In this document: piece after piece, positions 34,167 to 42,953 of the stretch
Position numbering within the stretch: position 1 is the first letter of the stretch
Layout: each line of letters opens with the position of its first letter
Assembly: GCA_013823945.1 (NCBI GenBank)
Contig: PNMZ01000007.1
Location: forward strand, 62,001 to 126,000
Direction of reading: 5' to 3'
DNA length: 64,000 bases
From: a bacterium
GTDB lineage: Bacteria; Armatimonadota; Fimbriimonadia; Fimbriimonadales; Fimbriimonadaceae
The notes under the pieces: model-generated
The model's input: the letters and a program-made list of their open reading frames with translations, nothing else
Databases searched by the model: none
What the model was told of the DNA's origin: nothing
Position numbers and translations under genes: made by a program

Positions 34167-36963
34167 GACAGTAACTTGGGCGATTGCCCTGGGTTTGATC
34201 AGTTCGGCTGGTTTTGCTCAGGCGCGATCCGAAATTCGTTCGGTCACCCATGAAAAGGGTTCGAACGGAGCGCACAGTATTGTTGTGTCAGGGGTTGATC
34301 TGGCCAAGCCAACGATCATAAACCTGACCAGCAGAAACACGACGATTATTGAGTTTGATGCTCATTTGGTAGCCGATCGCGGTCGGATCAACGTTCAGGA
34401 TGCGGGTGTCAGCTCGGTTCAGTTTGGTTGGTATTCGGCGAATCCGCCGAAGGTTCGTTTGGCTTTCCGTCTTTCGGGAGCGTTTGCTCCGAAGTTCGAA
34501 ACGACAAAGACGGGATGGGCGATTCGATTTGGTGGTTCGGTGAAGACTGAAGCGACTCAGACGAAAACGACCACGACCTCGGCACCGAAATTGACGGCTC
34601 CGAACTCTACGGCTCAACCGAAACTTTCGACCTCTAAGGTAAAACCCGTTGTTTCGACACCGGTTGAAGAGGCTTTGCCCATGCCGGGTGAGAAAGGGGC
34701 TCCGAAGCCGGTTGCTGGTTCTCCGATGGCGCGAGCACAGGAGGCATCAAAGGTAACTGAGTCCACTCCTAAGACAACTCAAACTCCGGCGGAGCGCATG
34801 AATTCGATTTGGGGAACCGATACTCCGAATCAAAAGGTGACCGAGACGACCAATACTCAACAAGCAGTTGCGAAGGCGGCGGTGAATAATCCGCTTGCCC
34901 AGATGGTGAGTTTGGATTTCGTTGGTACGGACATCATCCAGATTTTGAAAGCTCTGTCGATTCAATCGGGCGTGAACATTGTTTCGGCACCCGAGGTGAG
35001 TCCGATTGACAAGCCGGTTCGTTTGACGTTGTCTTTGAATCGAGTTTCGTTGGACGAGGCTTTGACTTATGTGACAGCGATTGCGAATCTCAGATTTGCA
35101 AAAGTTGGCAATACTTACATTGTCACTCCGAGTGAAAATTTCTCGGCGGCGATGCGCCAGGTTATGGAGCGCATGGGCGGTCGGTATGAAACTCGGGTTG
35201 TCAACCTTGTGAGTGGTCAGGCTCAGAAGATTAAGGAAGCGACCGAGAAGGCTATTTCACCAGCGGGACAGAAAGGCTTTTATGAAGTGATTGTTCCGAC
35301 GGCGGCTGATCTGCCGGGCGTGGCCCTTTCTCCGACAGCGGCTCCGGCGCAGGGTGCCAACGGCGAACCTGCGGCAGCACCGACTCAAGAAGCACCTCGT
35401 CCATCTGGTCGCATTTACTACTTGATGGTGGTGGGTGATCCGGCTCGTGTTTCGGAAGTGGAAACCTATATCCGCGACTTGGATGCGAAGATTGCTGATT
35501 CGAGTTCGTTCAACCGCAAAGCAGATATGGCAACGATTGTTGTTCCTGTCCAGAGCGGCGAAACGGCACGAATCAAGTTGATGATTGACCGATTGGTTGC
35601 TGAGCATCCTCGGGCGGCTGAGTTCAGCATTCAAGAATCGATTTTGGAAGGTACGACCAAGGGCGAATCCATGACGATGACCCTCTTGATGATCGGCCCC
35701 AAGGATGATGTTTCGAAGCTGGAGAATTTCGCCAAGACTTTGGATCGTGAGCTTTGCGCCGTGATGGGCAAGAGCTTTGAGGATGATCTGATTGGTCTTG
35801 AGAAGTTCTATGAAGTTGTTGACCTTAACTACGCGGAACCGAGCTTGATTGAGCTTGATTTGAAGAGCCGATTTAAGGGTCTGCAGGTGAGTCTGTTGCC
35901 GGATGCCGTGACTCCGGGAATTTCTGGAAAAACGAGTAATTCTGAACAAAACACCGGGGCAACTGGTGGCGGAACGGGTGGCGAAGGTGCAGCTGGTGAC
36001 GGCGGTACGGAAACCCAATCCGGAACGAAGACGGAAGAGCGAACGATCACGGGTCGGGAGCCGATGAAGTTGATTCTTCGAGGGACTCGAGCCCAGATCG
36101 AAGAGGCTAAGAGCTACCTTGCTATGGTTGACGTCGCTCCTAAGCAAATTGCTCTAGAACTTCGGGTTCTGGAAATGACGAAAGAAGAAGCCGAGCGAAT
36201 CGGTTTGGACTGGACGCTTGTGACGGGTGGACGATTGAATCCGATTCGGATCAACCAAGGCCTTGGTGATACGGGGGCAACTCCGGGCACGGTCGGCGGG
36301 AACTTCCAGTTCAATGCTGCCGACAGTGCAAGCTTCTTGGCGACGCTCGACAAGTTCAATGGCGGTCGAAACTTGATTGCACGCCCGAATGCTCTGGTCA
36401 GCGATGGTCGCGGAACGCGGTTGTTCGTTGGTGACACGGTTCGGTATGTGAAGACGATTCAGTCAACGCAGAACGGGACGACGGTTGAGACCGACGAAGT
36501 TCAGGTTGGGGTGACATTTGACATTAAGGCCCGAATTGGCGGCGATGGTCAGATTTCGCTTGACTTGAATCAGAACTTCAATATTCTCACGGGCTTCACG
36601 CCGGTTCCCGGTGGTGGAAACTTGCCGCAGACCAGCGACCGTTTGACGAGCATGTTCGTGAATATGCGCAGTGGTGAGACCCTGGCATTGGGTGGATTGA
36701 TTCTGGAACAAGATCGCCGCCGCGCCAATGGGATTCCTTTGCTGAAAGATCTGCCGATCATTGGAGCGTTGTTCCGACGAACGGACAACCTGAAGCAAAA
36801 GACGGAGATTGTGTTCTTCTTGACGGCTCAGGAAGTGAATGCAGGGAACCGCGCCAATGCAGCATCCCCGGCAAACAATGCAGGAAAGGTTCCTGATCCA
36901 TTGGGTGACTATAATCGCTCGCGAGCACCGAAAGGTGGTTCGGGTGCGAAAGCACTGAGATAG
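34159..36963 (+). CDS. pilQ: type IV pilus secretin PilQ
   Basis: 934 residues. The ATG at 34159 follows GAGGAGG and begins a signal peptide (MTKTVTWAIALGLISSAGFA); the longer frame back to 34012 is rejected. The AMIN domain is at about 25-130, then a Thr/Pro linker, an STN domain (MVSLDFVGTDIIQILKALSI, about 250-330), N-domains split by an Ala/Pro insert, a Gly/Thr-rich spacer near residue 600, and the C-terminal secretin pore ending MRSGETLALGGLILEQDRRR, LKDLPIIGALFRR and KTEIVFFLTA. It forms the outer-membrane ring for the pilus. It overlaps pilP by eight bases. Confidence 0.96.
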   Translation: MTKTVTWAIALGLISSAGFAQARSEIRSVTHEKGSNGAHSIVVSGVDLAKPTIINLTSRNTTIIEFDAHLVADRGRINVQDAGVSSVQFGWYSANPPKVRLAFRLSGAFAPKFETTKTGWAIRFGGSVKTEATQTKTTTTSAPKLTAPNSTAQPKLSTSKVKPVVSTPVEEALPMPGEKGAPKPVAGSPMARAQEASKVTESTPKTTQTPAERMNSIWGTDTPNQKVTETTNTQQAVAKAAVNNPLAQMVSLDFVGTDIIQILKALSIQSGVNIVSAPEVSPIDKPVRLTLSLNRVSLDEALTYVTAIANLRFAKVGNTYIVTPSENFSAAMRQVMERMGGRYETRVVNLVSGQAQKIKEATEKAISPAGQKGFYEVIVPTAADLPGVALSPTAAPAQGANGEPAAAPTQEAPRPSGRIYYLMVVGDPARVSEVETYIRDLDAKIADSSSFNRKADMATIVVPVQSGETARIKLMIDRLVAEHPRAAEFSIQESILEGTTKGESMTMTLLMIGPKDDVSKLENFAKTLDRELCAVMGKSFEDDLIGLEKFYEVVDLNYAEPSLIELDLKSRFKGLQVSLLPDAVTPGISGKTSNSEQNTGATGGGTGGEGAAGDGGTETQSGTKTEERTITGREPMKLILRGTRAQIEEAKSYLAMVDVAPKQIALELRVLEMTKEEAERIGLDWTLVTGGRLNPIRINQGLGDTGATPGTVGGNFQFNAADSASFLATLDKFNGGRNLIARPNALVSDGRGTRLFVGDTVRYVKTIQSTQNGTTVETDEVQVGVTFDIKARIGGDGQISLDLNQNFNILTGFTPVPGGGNLPQTSDRLTSMFVNMRSGETLALGGLILEQDRRRANGIPLLKDLPIIGALFRRTDNLKQKTEIVFFLTAQEVNAGNRANAASPANNAGKVPDPLGDYNRSRAPKGGSGAKALR

Positions 36964-36982
36964 TCTTCAGCTGCGTGCTTGT

Positions 36983-37025
36983 GAAGCGGGACAGGTTCAT
37001 TTGAACCTGTCCCGCTTCTTTTTGT
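36983..37025 (+). terminator. strong terminator of the pilus operon
   Basis: Perfect 16-bp stem GAAGCGGGACAGGTTC/GAACCTGTCCCGCTTC (36983-36998 with 37003-37018), 4-base loop, then a T-run broken by nothing until 37025. It starts 19 bases after the pilQ stop. Confidence 0.96.
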
Positions 37026-37046
37026 GTGTTGGCGTATGATAAATAA

Positions 37047-37439
37047 GTGGCGGATGAGCGGTTGACCAAGGAGGAGGATGTTGAGGAGATATTGCGGTTA
37101 GCCGTGCGTGAGTCGTCAGGTGATGGGGAAGATTTGCGCGAGCGAATGAGGGTGAGTGCGGCGGAACTGGGGATTAGTGAAGAGCAGTTGCGGGCGGCGG
37201 AGGAGAAGTATTTTGCCGAGCGAGATGCGGAAGTTTTGCGAGATCAGGAACAGCGCGCGCGTCGTTGGGAGATTTTGAAATTCGTAGGGATTGGGGTTTT
37301 GGTTGTAGCATCAATCGGGTTGGGGATTGCGATGATGAACTCTGGAGGAGGTGGATTTTGTTTTATTGGTGCGTTTGCTCCGGCTTTGGCGTGGCGGCAG
37401 TTGCGACGAAATGGGGATCGGCAACGCGATGATGCTTGA
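37047..37439 (+). CDS. small membrane protein with an N-terminal helical domain, paralogue 1
   Basis: 130 residues from a GTG start. Residues 1-60 are a charged helical domain (EEDVEEILRLAVRESSGDGE, then AAELGISEEQLRAAEEKYFAER). A basic segment and two closely spaced hydrophobic stretches (ILKFVGIGVLVVASIGLGIA and FCFIGAFAPALAW) follow. It shares the whole N-terminal domain with the next gene. No function is known to me; the layout resembles 2TM-domain proteins. It comes 22 bases after the pilus terminator. Confidence 0.75.
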   Translation: MADERLTKEEDVEEILRLAVRESSGDGEDLRERMRVSAAELGISEEQLRAAEEKYFAERDAEVLRDQEQRARRWEILKFVGIGVLVVASIGLGIAMMNSGGGGFCFIGAFAPALAWRQLRRNGDRQRDDA

Positions 37440-37454
37440 TCTTGTAAGATAGGT

Positions 37455-37940
37455 TTGGTGGAAAACGAGCATTTGCGTTCGGACGATGATGTTGAGGCGA
37501 TTTTGCGGTTGGCGGTGAATCAAAATGCGGGGTCGTCGTCGGATTTGCGCGCTCGTTTGATGGAAACGGCGAGTGAGTTGGGATTGAGCCCGGAGCAGGT
37601 TGCGGCGGCGGAACGGGAGTATTTGGCGACGAAGGAGCGGGAGGTTGTGGCTCGGAGTGAGGAGGAGGAAGAGGCGCGGCTGTGGAAGGAGTTCCGAGTG
37701 CGGCAGCGTGGGGATTTGATTTCGCACTTGGGGAGTTATTTGGGGGTAAATGCGGGCTTAATGGCGATGGATTGGTTTCAGGGGGGTGGGATTGACTGGG
37801 CGTTCTGGCCTTTGATGGGTTGGGGGATTGCAATTGTGATCCATATATTTAGTTTTGCAGCGGGGACGACAGAGGATAGTTTGGATGAGTTTGAGAAGTT
37901 TAAGCGGAAGAAGCGGAAATCTAGCGGCTCGTCAGATTGA
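37455..37940 (+). CDS. 2TM-domain protein, paralogue 2
   Basis: 161 residues; the start is TTG 37455 or GTG 37458 with the same frame. The N-terminal domain (SDDDVEAILRLAVNQNAGSS, then ASELGLSPEQVAAAEREYLA) is clearly paralogous to the preceding gene. The C-terminal half has the 2TM pattern: a WKEFRVRQRGDLISHLGSYL entry helix, then two membrane spans (GLMAMDWFQGG... and FWPLMGWGIAIVIHIFSF), and a Lys-rich tail. Function unknown. The last 20 bases overlap the convergent crcB. Confidence 0.75.
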   Translation: MVENEHLRSDDDVEAILRLAVNQNAGSSSDLRARLMETASELGLSPEQVAAAEREYLATKEREVVARSEEEEEARLWKEFRVRQRGDLISHLGSYLGVNAGLMAMDWFQGGGIDWAFWPLMGWGIAIVIHIFSFAAGTTEDSLDEFEKFKRKKRKSSGSSD

Positions 37941-38304
37941 ATCCGATGGCGGCGGCAATGAGACCGAGAGTGATTTGGAGAAGAGCGTTGAAGATGGCGT
38001 GAGCGGCTTGTCCTTTTTGGAAGTGGGTAAGGAGATCGAGGGAGAGGGAGCTGAATGTGGTGAATCCGCCGAGGATTCCGATGGCGGCGAAGAGATAGAG
38101 GGGCTGAGTGCGATCGGTAAAGTGGCCGGCGAGCAGGCCGATGAGGAATGAACCAACGATGTTGACGGATGCGACGGCGAGATAGGGGTGATCGGGGTTG
38201 ATTCGGTGGAGGATTTGGGAAATGGCGAAGCGGATGACGCTTCCGATTGCTCCGCCGATCGCGACGGAGAGATAGGTTTGTATTGGGTGGGTGGGGTTTT
38301 CCAC
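37921..38304 (-). CDS. crcB: fluoride ion channel CrcB/Fluc
   Basis: 127 residues with four membrane helices. The Fluc signatures are present: GGAIGSVIRFAISQ near the start, the SVNIVGSFLIGLLAG helix with the conserved Asn, and GILGGFTTFSSLSLD (the phenylalanine-box region). It works as a dual-topology dimer exporting fluoride. There is no room for a fluoride riboswitch because the upstream gene ends only six bases away. It is last in a minus-strand run that begins with GH31 and coaD. Confidence 0.95.
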   Translation of the reverse strand: MENPTHPIQTYLSVAIGGAIGSVIRFAISQILHRINPDHPYLAVASVNIVGSFLIGLLAGHFTDRTQPLYLFAAIGILGGFTTFSSLSLDLLTHFQKGQAAHAIFNALLQITLGLIAAAIGFNLTSR

Positions 38305-38310
38305 CGGGAA

Positions 38311-38904
38311 TTAGACTTTTGCGCGTTCGCGTTCAGTTTCGACGATTGCGTGGGTCATTGTTTCGGTTTGGGTGATTTGGCTTTGGAGTTCACGCTTGCC
38401 TCGTTCGACGGTGCTGAGGACTTTTCCGACGACGTTTTCTAGGTTCTGGAGAGTGTCGGAGGCGTAGTGATCGGCTCCTCGGCGCATTTCTCGGGCGTCT
38501 TTTTCGGCAGATTTTCGCATCTCTTCGGCTTGAGCTTTGGCGATGCGAGTGATTTCGTCTTCGGCGACGAGTTGCTCGGATTTGAGTTGGGCTTGCTGAA
38601 CGATGAGGCTGGCTTGTCGTTCGGCATCGGCAACCATTTGGGTTGCTTTGGCATGTGCGGCTTCGAGAAGGGCGGTCGATTCTTCTTCGGCGCTGGCCAT
38701 GAGGCGTTCGGTTTCTCGGGTGAGGCTGGCGGCGTCTTTCATTTCCCGGGGCATAGACGCGCGAATTTGTTCAACTTGGAAACTGAGGTCTTCTTTTTTG
38801 AATCCGAAGGCGATGTTTCCGAAGGTTCTGGTGCCTTCGATTTTAGATTTGAGGTTCTCGAGGAGTCGAAGAACATCAATGGAATAGTCTGATCGGATTG
38901 CCAT
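38311..38904 (-). CDS. DivIVA-like/ATP-synthase-b-like coiled-coil protein
   Basis: 197 residues, almost entirely helical and charged. Residues 1-45 are a small head (YSIDVLRLLENLKSKIEGTR, FGFKKEDLSFQVEQIR), followed by about 130 residues of continuous coiled coil rich in Ala, Glu, Lys and Gln. No membrane segment. The head-plus-coil layout recalls DivIVA-family proteins next to coaD in other bacteria. A scaffolding role at the cell pole or division site is a guess. It lies 58 bases downstream of coaD and 6 bases upstream of crcB. Confidence 0.8.
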   Translation of the reverse strand: MAIRSDYSIDVLRLLENLKSKIEGTRTFGNIAFGFKKEDLSFQVEQIRASMPREMKDAASLTRETERLMASAEEESTALLEAAHAKATQMVADAERQASLIVQQAQLKSEQLVAEDEITRIAKAQAEEMRKSAEKDAREMRRGADHYASDTLQNLENVVGKVLSTVERGKRELQSQITQTETMTHAIVETERERAKV

Positions 38905-38962
38905 AGGGGTTGACCGCCAAAGCGTGCTTATAGTTTAACACGAGATTTCTTCGCTAAAAGGT

Positions 38963-39457
38963 TCACGACCCAGGTGAATCTGCGAGTCTCTTGGCAATTA
39001 ACTTTTCCACCGGAGCCGGTACGAACTGCTGGTAGTTGCCACCGTGGCGGGCGACTTCGCGGACAACGGAGCTGGCGAGGAAGCTGAATTCTTCTTTAGC
39101 GATGAGGAAAACGGTTTCGATTTCGGGGTTGAGTTTGCGGTTGGCGAGTCCGATTCGAAGTTCGTATTCGTAGTCGGAGATGGCGCGGAGTCCCCGGAGG
39201 ATGATGCGGGCGTTTTCTTGTTGGGCGAAGTCCACGAGGAGTCCGGAGAAGGATTTGACTTTGACGTTGGGGAGGTGGGCGGTGGAGTCGGCGAGGGCTT
39301 GGAGTCTTTGGTCGAGGGGGAGGTAGGGGGCTTTGTCGGAGTTGACCCCGATGGCGACGATGAGTTCGTCATACATTTCGGCAGCTCGTTCGATGATATC
39401 GAGGTGACCGATGGTGGGGGGATCGAACGATCCGGGGTAGATGGCCCTTCGGGTCAT
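38963..39457 (-). CDS. coaD: pantetheine-phosphate adenylyltransferase
   Basis: Transfers AMP from ATP to 4-phosphopantetheine, the penultimate step of coenzyme A synthesis. 164 residues, family length. Motifs are AIYPGSFDPPTIGHLDII (with the T/HxGH nucleotidyltransferase site), the ILRGLRAISDYEYELRIGLA helix and the C-terminal FSFLASSVVREVARHGG. The start ATG is preceded by GATCCCGACC with no strong Shine-Dalgarno. It follows the GH31 gene after 15 bases and is probably read from the same transcript. Confidence 0.97.
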   Translation of the reverse strand: MTRRAIYPGSFDPPTIGHLDIIERAAEMYDELIVAIGVNSDKAPYLPLDQRLQALADSTAHLPNVKVKSFSGLLVDFAQQENARIILRGLRAISDYEYELRIGLANRKLNPEIETVFLIAKEEFSFLASSVVREVARHGGNYQQFVPAPVEKLIAKRLADSPGS

Positions 39458-39472
39458 GGTCGGGATTCTACT

Positions 39473-41800
39473 TTATTGGATTGAAAGCCGCTTTATCTTG
39501 ATTGGTTTACCGGTGATGTGGAGGCGGTGAGGGGATTGTTTGGCGCGGGAGCCGTTGATTTTGACGAATTTGTGACCGGGAGTCAGGAGGAAGTTGGGGG
39601 TGATGGGGTCGTGGCCTTGGTGGAGGGTTTCGGTGGTGATTTCGAGGCCTTTCTTGGTGCCTCGGACGGTGATTTGGATTTCAGTGTATTCGCCGTGGGT
39701 GTGGTTGTCGGTCAGTCCGTCGTCGGCGAGGTAGGTGGTGGTGGTTTCGCCGCGCCAGTCCTCGGGGAAAGCGAGGAGGAAGGCCGGGGCATCAAGGTTG
39801 ACGCGGTTGGTGGTGGGGAGTTCTGGCTGGAGCGGCGTGATGCTCGCGGTGCGGAAGAAGAGGGGGGTCTCGGTGCGTTTTGCTTGGAGGACGTATTTGC
39901 CGGGGGCCATCCAGGTGCCAGTGGCGGCATCGAACCATGGGTGTTTACCGGGAAGGACGAGGCCGCGCGTTTCGGATTTTTGTTCGATGATGGGGGCTTG
40001 GAGGATGTTGGGGCCAACGAGGAATTGATCGTTGATTTCATCGAGGTTTTTGCCGGAGAAGTCGTGGAACAGAGGGCGGAGGAATGGCGCTCCGGTTCGT
40101 TCGTGGGCGATGAAGAGGTTGTAGAGATACGGCAGGAATTGATAGCGAAGCCGGATGTAGTGGGCGACGTTATCCCGGGTGGTAGCGGGGTAGGCAAATG
40201 GTTCTTGGGGTTTGGTGCCGTTGTTGCTGTGATTGCGGGCGAAGGGGAAGAGGAAGTTGGCTTGCATCCAGCGCTCCATGAGTCGGGGGGCGGAATTTCC
40301 GCCGAATCCACCGATGTCGGCACCATTGAAGATGTGACCGGAGAGGTTCATGCCGAGGCTGGTGGTGATGCTGAGTTTGAGATAGAAATCGTTGGCGACA
40401 TTGTCACCTGTCCAGATGGCGGCATAGCGCGAGGTTCCGGTGAATCCGGATCGTGAGAGGATGAAGGGGCGTTCGTTGGGGACGGCTTGTTTGAACCCGG
40501 CGAAGGTGGCCATTTGCATCCCGAGGCTGTATTGGTTGCGGTGGAGGTGGTGACTGTGCCGGCCGTTTTGGAAGAGCATATCGGAGGGGTCGACGGGTCC
40601 GGTGGAGGGGTCGTTCATGTCCACCCAGCAGGCACCGAATCCGGAGTTTCGGAATTCGGAAGAGTAGGTTGCCCACCACTCGCGAGGTTTGGTAAGAGTG
40701 AAGTCGGGGAATACGGTTTCGCCGGGCCAAACGAGGCCGATGAAGGGATTTCCTTCGGTGTTTTGGCAGAAGACATTTTGCTTGATGCCGTCGTCATAAA
40801 CGCGGTATCCGGGTTCGGATTTCACGCCGGGGTCAATGATGGGGACGATGCGAATGTTGTCTTTGGCGAGTTCTTTGGCAGTGCCTTCCACCTTTTGGGG
40901 AAAAAGTGACTCATTGGTTTGGAAGATTCGATAGCCATCCATGTAGTCGAGGTCGAGCCAAAGACCGGAGACAGGGATTTCGTGCTTTTTGAATTGGTCG
41001 CGAAGGTTGATGAGGTCATTGTGTCCGCCGTAACCCCAGCGGGATTGGTGGTAGCCGAGGCTCCAAACGGGTGGGCGCGGACAGGTGCCAACCAATTGGT
41101 TGAGTTTGGATGTAAGTTCAGCGAGTGACTCGGCGGTGAGGATGACGAGATCAGGTTGTCCATCGTACGCACCGAGGATGAGGTGGGGGGATGTGCGTTG
41201 CCATTCGACAAAGACTCGGGAGTCGTCTTTGCCGGGGGTTTCCATGAAAGTGGGGGCAGGGTTGTGGAGGAGGAATCCGGCGTATTGGTTTTCGGCGAAC
41301 TTGACTGCGATGTAGGGGGTTGTGAAGTAGCTGGGGTCGGTGGGATGGCCCCCCCATTGCGCCCAGTGGAAGTCTGACCAGACATCGGTGTTCCAGTTGA
41401 CGGTGCGGTATCCGGACAGTTCGAGTTCGCCGAATGATTTCTGGCCCATTCCGTAATAGCGGGTGGATTCGGCAACGAGGAATTGAAAGATGGAGGCTTG
41501 TCCGTTAAGCCCAATACTCGCTTCGGGCACGCCGAGAATTGTTTGATTTTCAGCGGGGATGACGAGTTGATTGTCGGTGAAGTGGGCGGACGGGGTTTTG
41601 AGTGGGTCGGGGAAATTGAGAGGCGTGAGGGCGAGATTTTCGGGCCAGGTATCTCCGGCGGTGAGGTGGATGCGGTGGATGTTATTTTGGTAGGAAGTGA
41701 TGTGGAGATGGGCTAGGCGGTTTTTGAATTGGAGAGAGTTATTTTTCCCGGCTTGGGCAAAGGTGAAGTTTGCGGGGCTGGGGTACTTGTTGTAGAACAT
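39473..41800 (-). CDS. glycoside hydrolase family 31 alpha-glycosidase
   Basis: 775 residues without an obvious signal peptide. The N-terminal beta-sandwich runs to about 235 and includes YYGMGQKSFGELELSGYRTV. The (beta/alpha)8 barrel has VWSLGYHQSRWGYGG, SGLWLDLDYMDGYRIF, the nucleophile Asp in CWVDMNDPSTG (about residue 408) and the probable acid/base Asp in AIWTGDNVANDF (about 470). C-terminal beta domains close the protein. Members are alpha-glucosidases, alpha-xylosidases or transglycosylases; the substrate cannot be assigned. It lies 58 bases after the transporter permease gene. Confidence 0.95.
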   Translation of the reverse strand: MFYNKYPSPANFTFAQAGKNNSLQFKNRLAHLHITSYQNNIHRIHLTAGDTWPENLALTPLNFPDPLKTPSAHFTDNQLVIPAENQTILGVPEASIGLNGQASIFQFLVAESTRYYGMGQKSFGELELSGYRTVNWNTDVWSDFHWAQWGGHPTDPSYFTTPYIAVKFAENQYAGFLLHNPAPTFMETPGKDDSRVFVEWQRTSPHLILGAYDGQPDLVILTAESLAELTSKLNQLVGTCPRPPVWSLGYHQSRWGYGGHNDLINLRDQFKKHEIPVSGLWLDLDYMDGYRIFQTNESLFPQKVEGTAKELAKDNIRIVPIIDPGVKSEPGYRVYDDGIKQNVFCQNTEGNPFIGLVWPGETVFPDFTLTKPREWWATYSSEFRNSGFGACWVDMNDPSTGPVDPSDMLFQNGRHSHHLHRNQYSLGMQMATFAGFKQAVPNERPFILSRSGFTGTSRYAAIWTGDNVANDFYLKLSITTSLGMNLSGHIFNGADIGGFGGNSAPRLMERWMQANFLFPFARNHSNNGTKPQEPFAYPATTRDNVAHYIRLRYQFLPYLYNLFIAHERTGAPFLRPLFHDFSGKNLDEINDQFLVGPNILQAPIIEQKSETRGLVLPGKHPWFDAATGTWMAPGKYVLQAKRTETPLFFRTASITPLQPELPTTNRVNLDAPAFLLAFPEDWRGETTTTYLADDGLTDNHTHGEYTEIQITVRGTKKGLEITTETLHQGHDPITPNFLLTPGHKFVKINGSRAKQSPHRLHITGKPIKIKRLSIQ

Positions 41801-41858
41801 GGGCCAGGTTCAATTGTGCTTGTTTGGGGGTTTGGGCCTGGGTCAGTTTTGCGGGGGA

Positions 41859-42953
41859 TCAAGAATGCCAAAACGAATTTGAATTTCGGCCGGGGGCAAG
41901 AGTTTGTCCTGATTGGGTGATGGCATGTTTGGCGAGTGCGGACTGCACAACTGTTTGCGTCCAAGAAGTGGACCATCCGAGTTCGGCGGTGAGGTGAGAA
42001 ATGGTGTTTTCTGTCGCCTCTTCGGGGGTGTTTTGGTGGGCTTCGAGATGGATGATGAGAGCTTGGATCGCTTGATTGATTTGGTCTCGTTGGCGGAGTT
42101 TGGTTTGAGCGACAATGCCGTTTCGGGGGGCGAGGACAGCGGTTGCGGAAAAGATGATTCCGAGAAGAGTTGCGATCATTCCGGAAACGCTTAGGTCGAA
42201 AGTGAAAGCGAGCCATGTTCCGACAAGGGATGTTGCAAGTCCGAAGAGGGCACTGATTCGGAGAACGCCGCTGACGCGGTGACTGAGGAGTCGTGCGGTT
42301 GCGGCAGGAATGATAACAAGGGCCACGGTGAGAATCGCTCCGACGGCGGCGAATGCGGAGATTGTGCTGACGCTGACGATGGTCATGAGACCGTAGTGGA
42401 GAGCGATGGGGGTGAATCCACTCACGGTGGCGAGGAGGGGGTCGAAGGTGGCTAGTTTAAGCTCTTTTCGAAAAAGGGTCAGGAAAAGAGTGGTGACGAT
42501 GAGGGCGAAGCCGAGCAACCAGATGGATTGGGGGCCGAGATCTGTTCCGCCTAATTTTAGTCGGTCAAATGGGGCGAGCGTGACTTCGCCAAAGAGGACG
42601 GAGTCGGTATCGAGGTGGACGTTGCTGAAGTCTTGGCTGATCCAGATGACTCCAAGAGCAAACAAGAAGGGGAAGACGAGGCCGATTGCGGCGTCTTGCT
42701 TGATCCGGCGTTTGCCAGTGAGATATTCGACGAGCCAGACAGTCAGCATTCCGCTCAAGAGGGCACCAATCAGCCCAGTCAGAAGGTTTGGTCCGTTTGC
42801 GATCCAGAATCCGGCAACGAGTCCGGGGAGGATGCTGTGGCTGATGGCGTCGGCAATCATTGCGGATTTTCGGATGATCAAGTAGGCACCTGCGAGGGCA
42901 CAAGTGAATCCTGCGAGTCCGGCAATGAGATAGATCCAGATGAGTGGACTCAT
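41859..42953 (-). CDS. metal ABC transporter permease (ABC-3 family) with C-terminal extension
   Basis: 364 residues. About eight membrane helices form the TroC/D-MntB-ZnuB fold: ALAGAYLIIRKSAMIADAIS, IKQDAAIGLVFPFLFALGVI, FDPLLATVSGF and VGAILTVALVIIPAATARLL are family hallmarks. Residues after about 275 (TKLRQRDQINQAIQALIIH through SWTQTVVQSALAKHAI) form a soluble helical extension like the winged-helix tail fused to some TroD/MntB permeases. It takes Mn, Zn or Fe across the inner membrane with the partner permease, ATPase and lipoprotein. It overlaps the next gene by four bases. Confidence 0.94.
   Translation of the reverse strand: MSPLIWIYLIAGLAGFTCALAGAYLIIRKSAMIADAISHSILPGLVAGFWIANGPNLLTGLIGALLSGMLTVWLVEYLTGKRRIKQDAAIGLVFPFLFALGVIWISQDFSNVHLDTDSVLFGEVTLAPFDRLKLGGTDLGPQSIWLLGFALIVTTLFLTLFRKELKLATFDPLLATVSGFTPIALHYGLMTIVSVSTISAFAAVGAILTVALVIIPAATARLLSHRVSGVLRISALFGLATSLVGTWLAFTFDLSVSGMIATLLGIIFSATAVLAPRNGIVAQTKLRQRDQINQAIQALIIHLEAHQNTPEEATENTISHLTAELGWSTSWTQTVVQSALAKHAITQSGQTLAPGRNSNSFWHS

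Noticed and set aside
35257-36147. 296-codon open frame antisense to pilQ
   Set aside because: Low-complexity Arg/His/Ser-rich translation without a start site or family; pilQ accounts for the sequence.
38305-38310. Fluoride riboswitch upstream of crcB
   Set aside because: Only six bases separate crcB from the upstream gene, leaving no room.
39518-40456. 312-codon open frame antisense to the GH31 gene
   Set aside because: Gly/Val/Glu-rich shadow of the GH31 coding strand; no ribosome site or domain.
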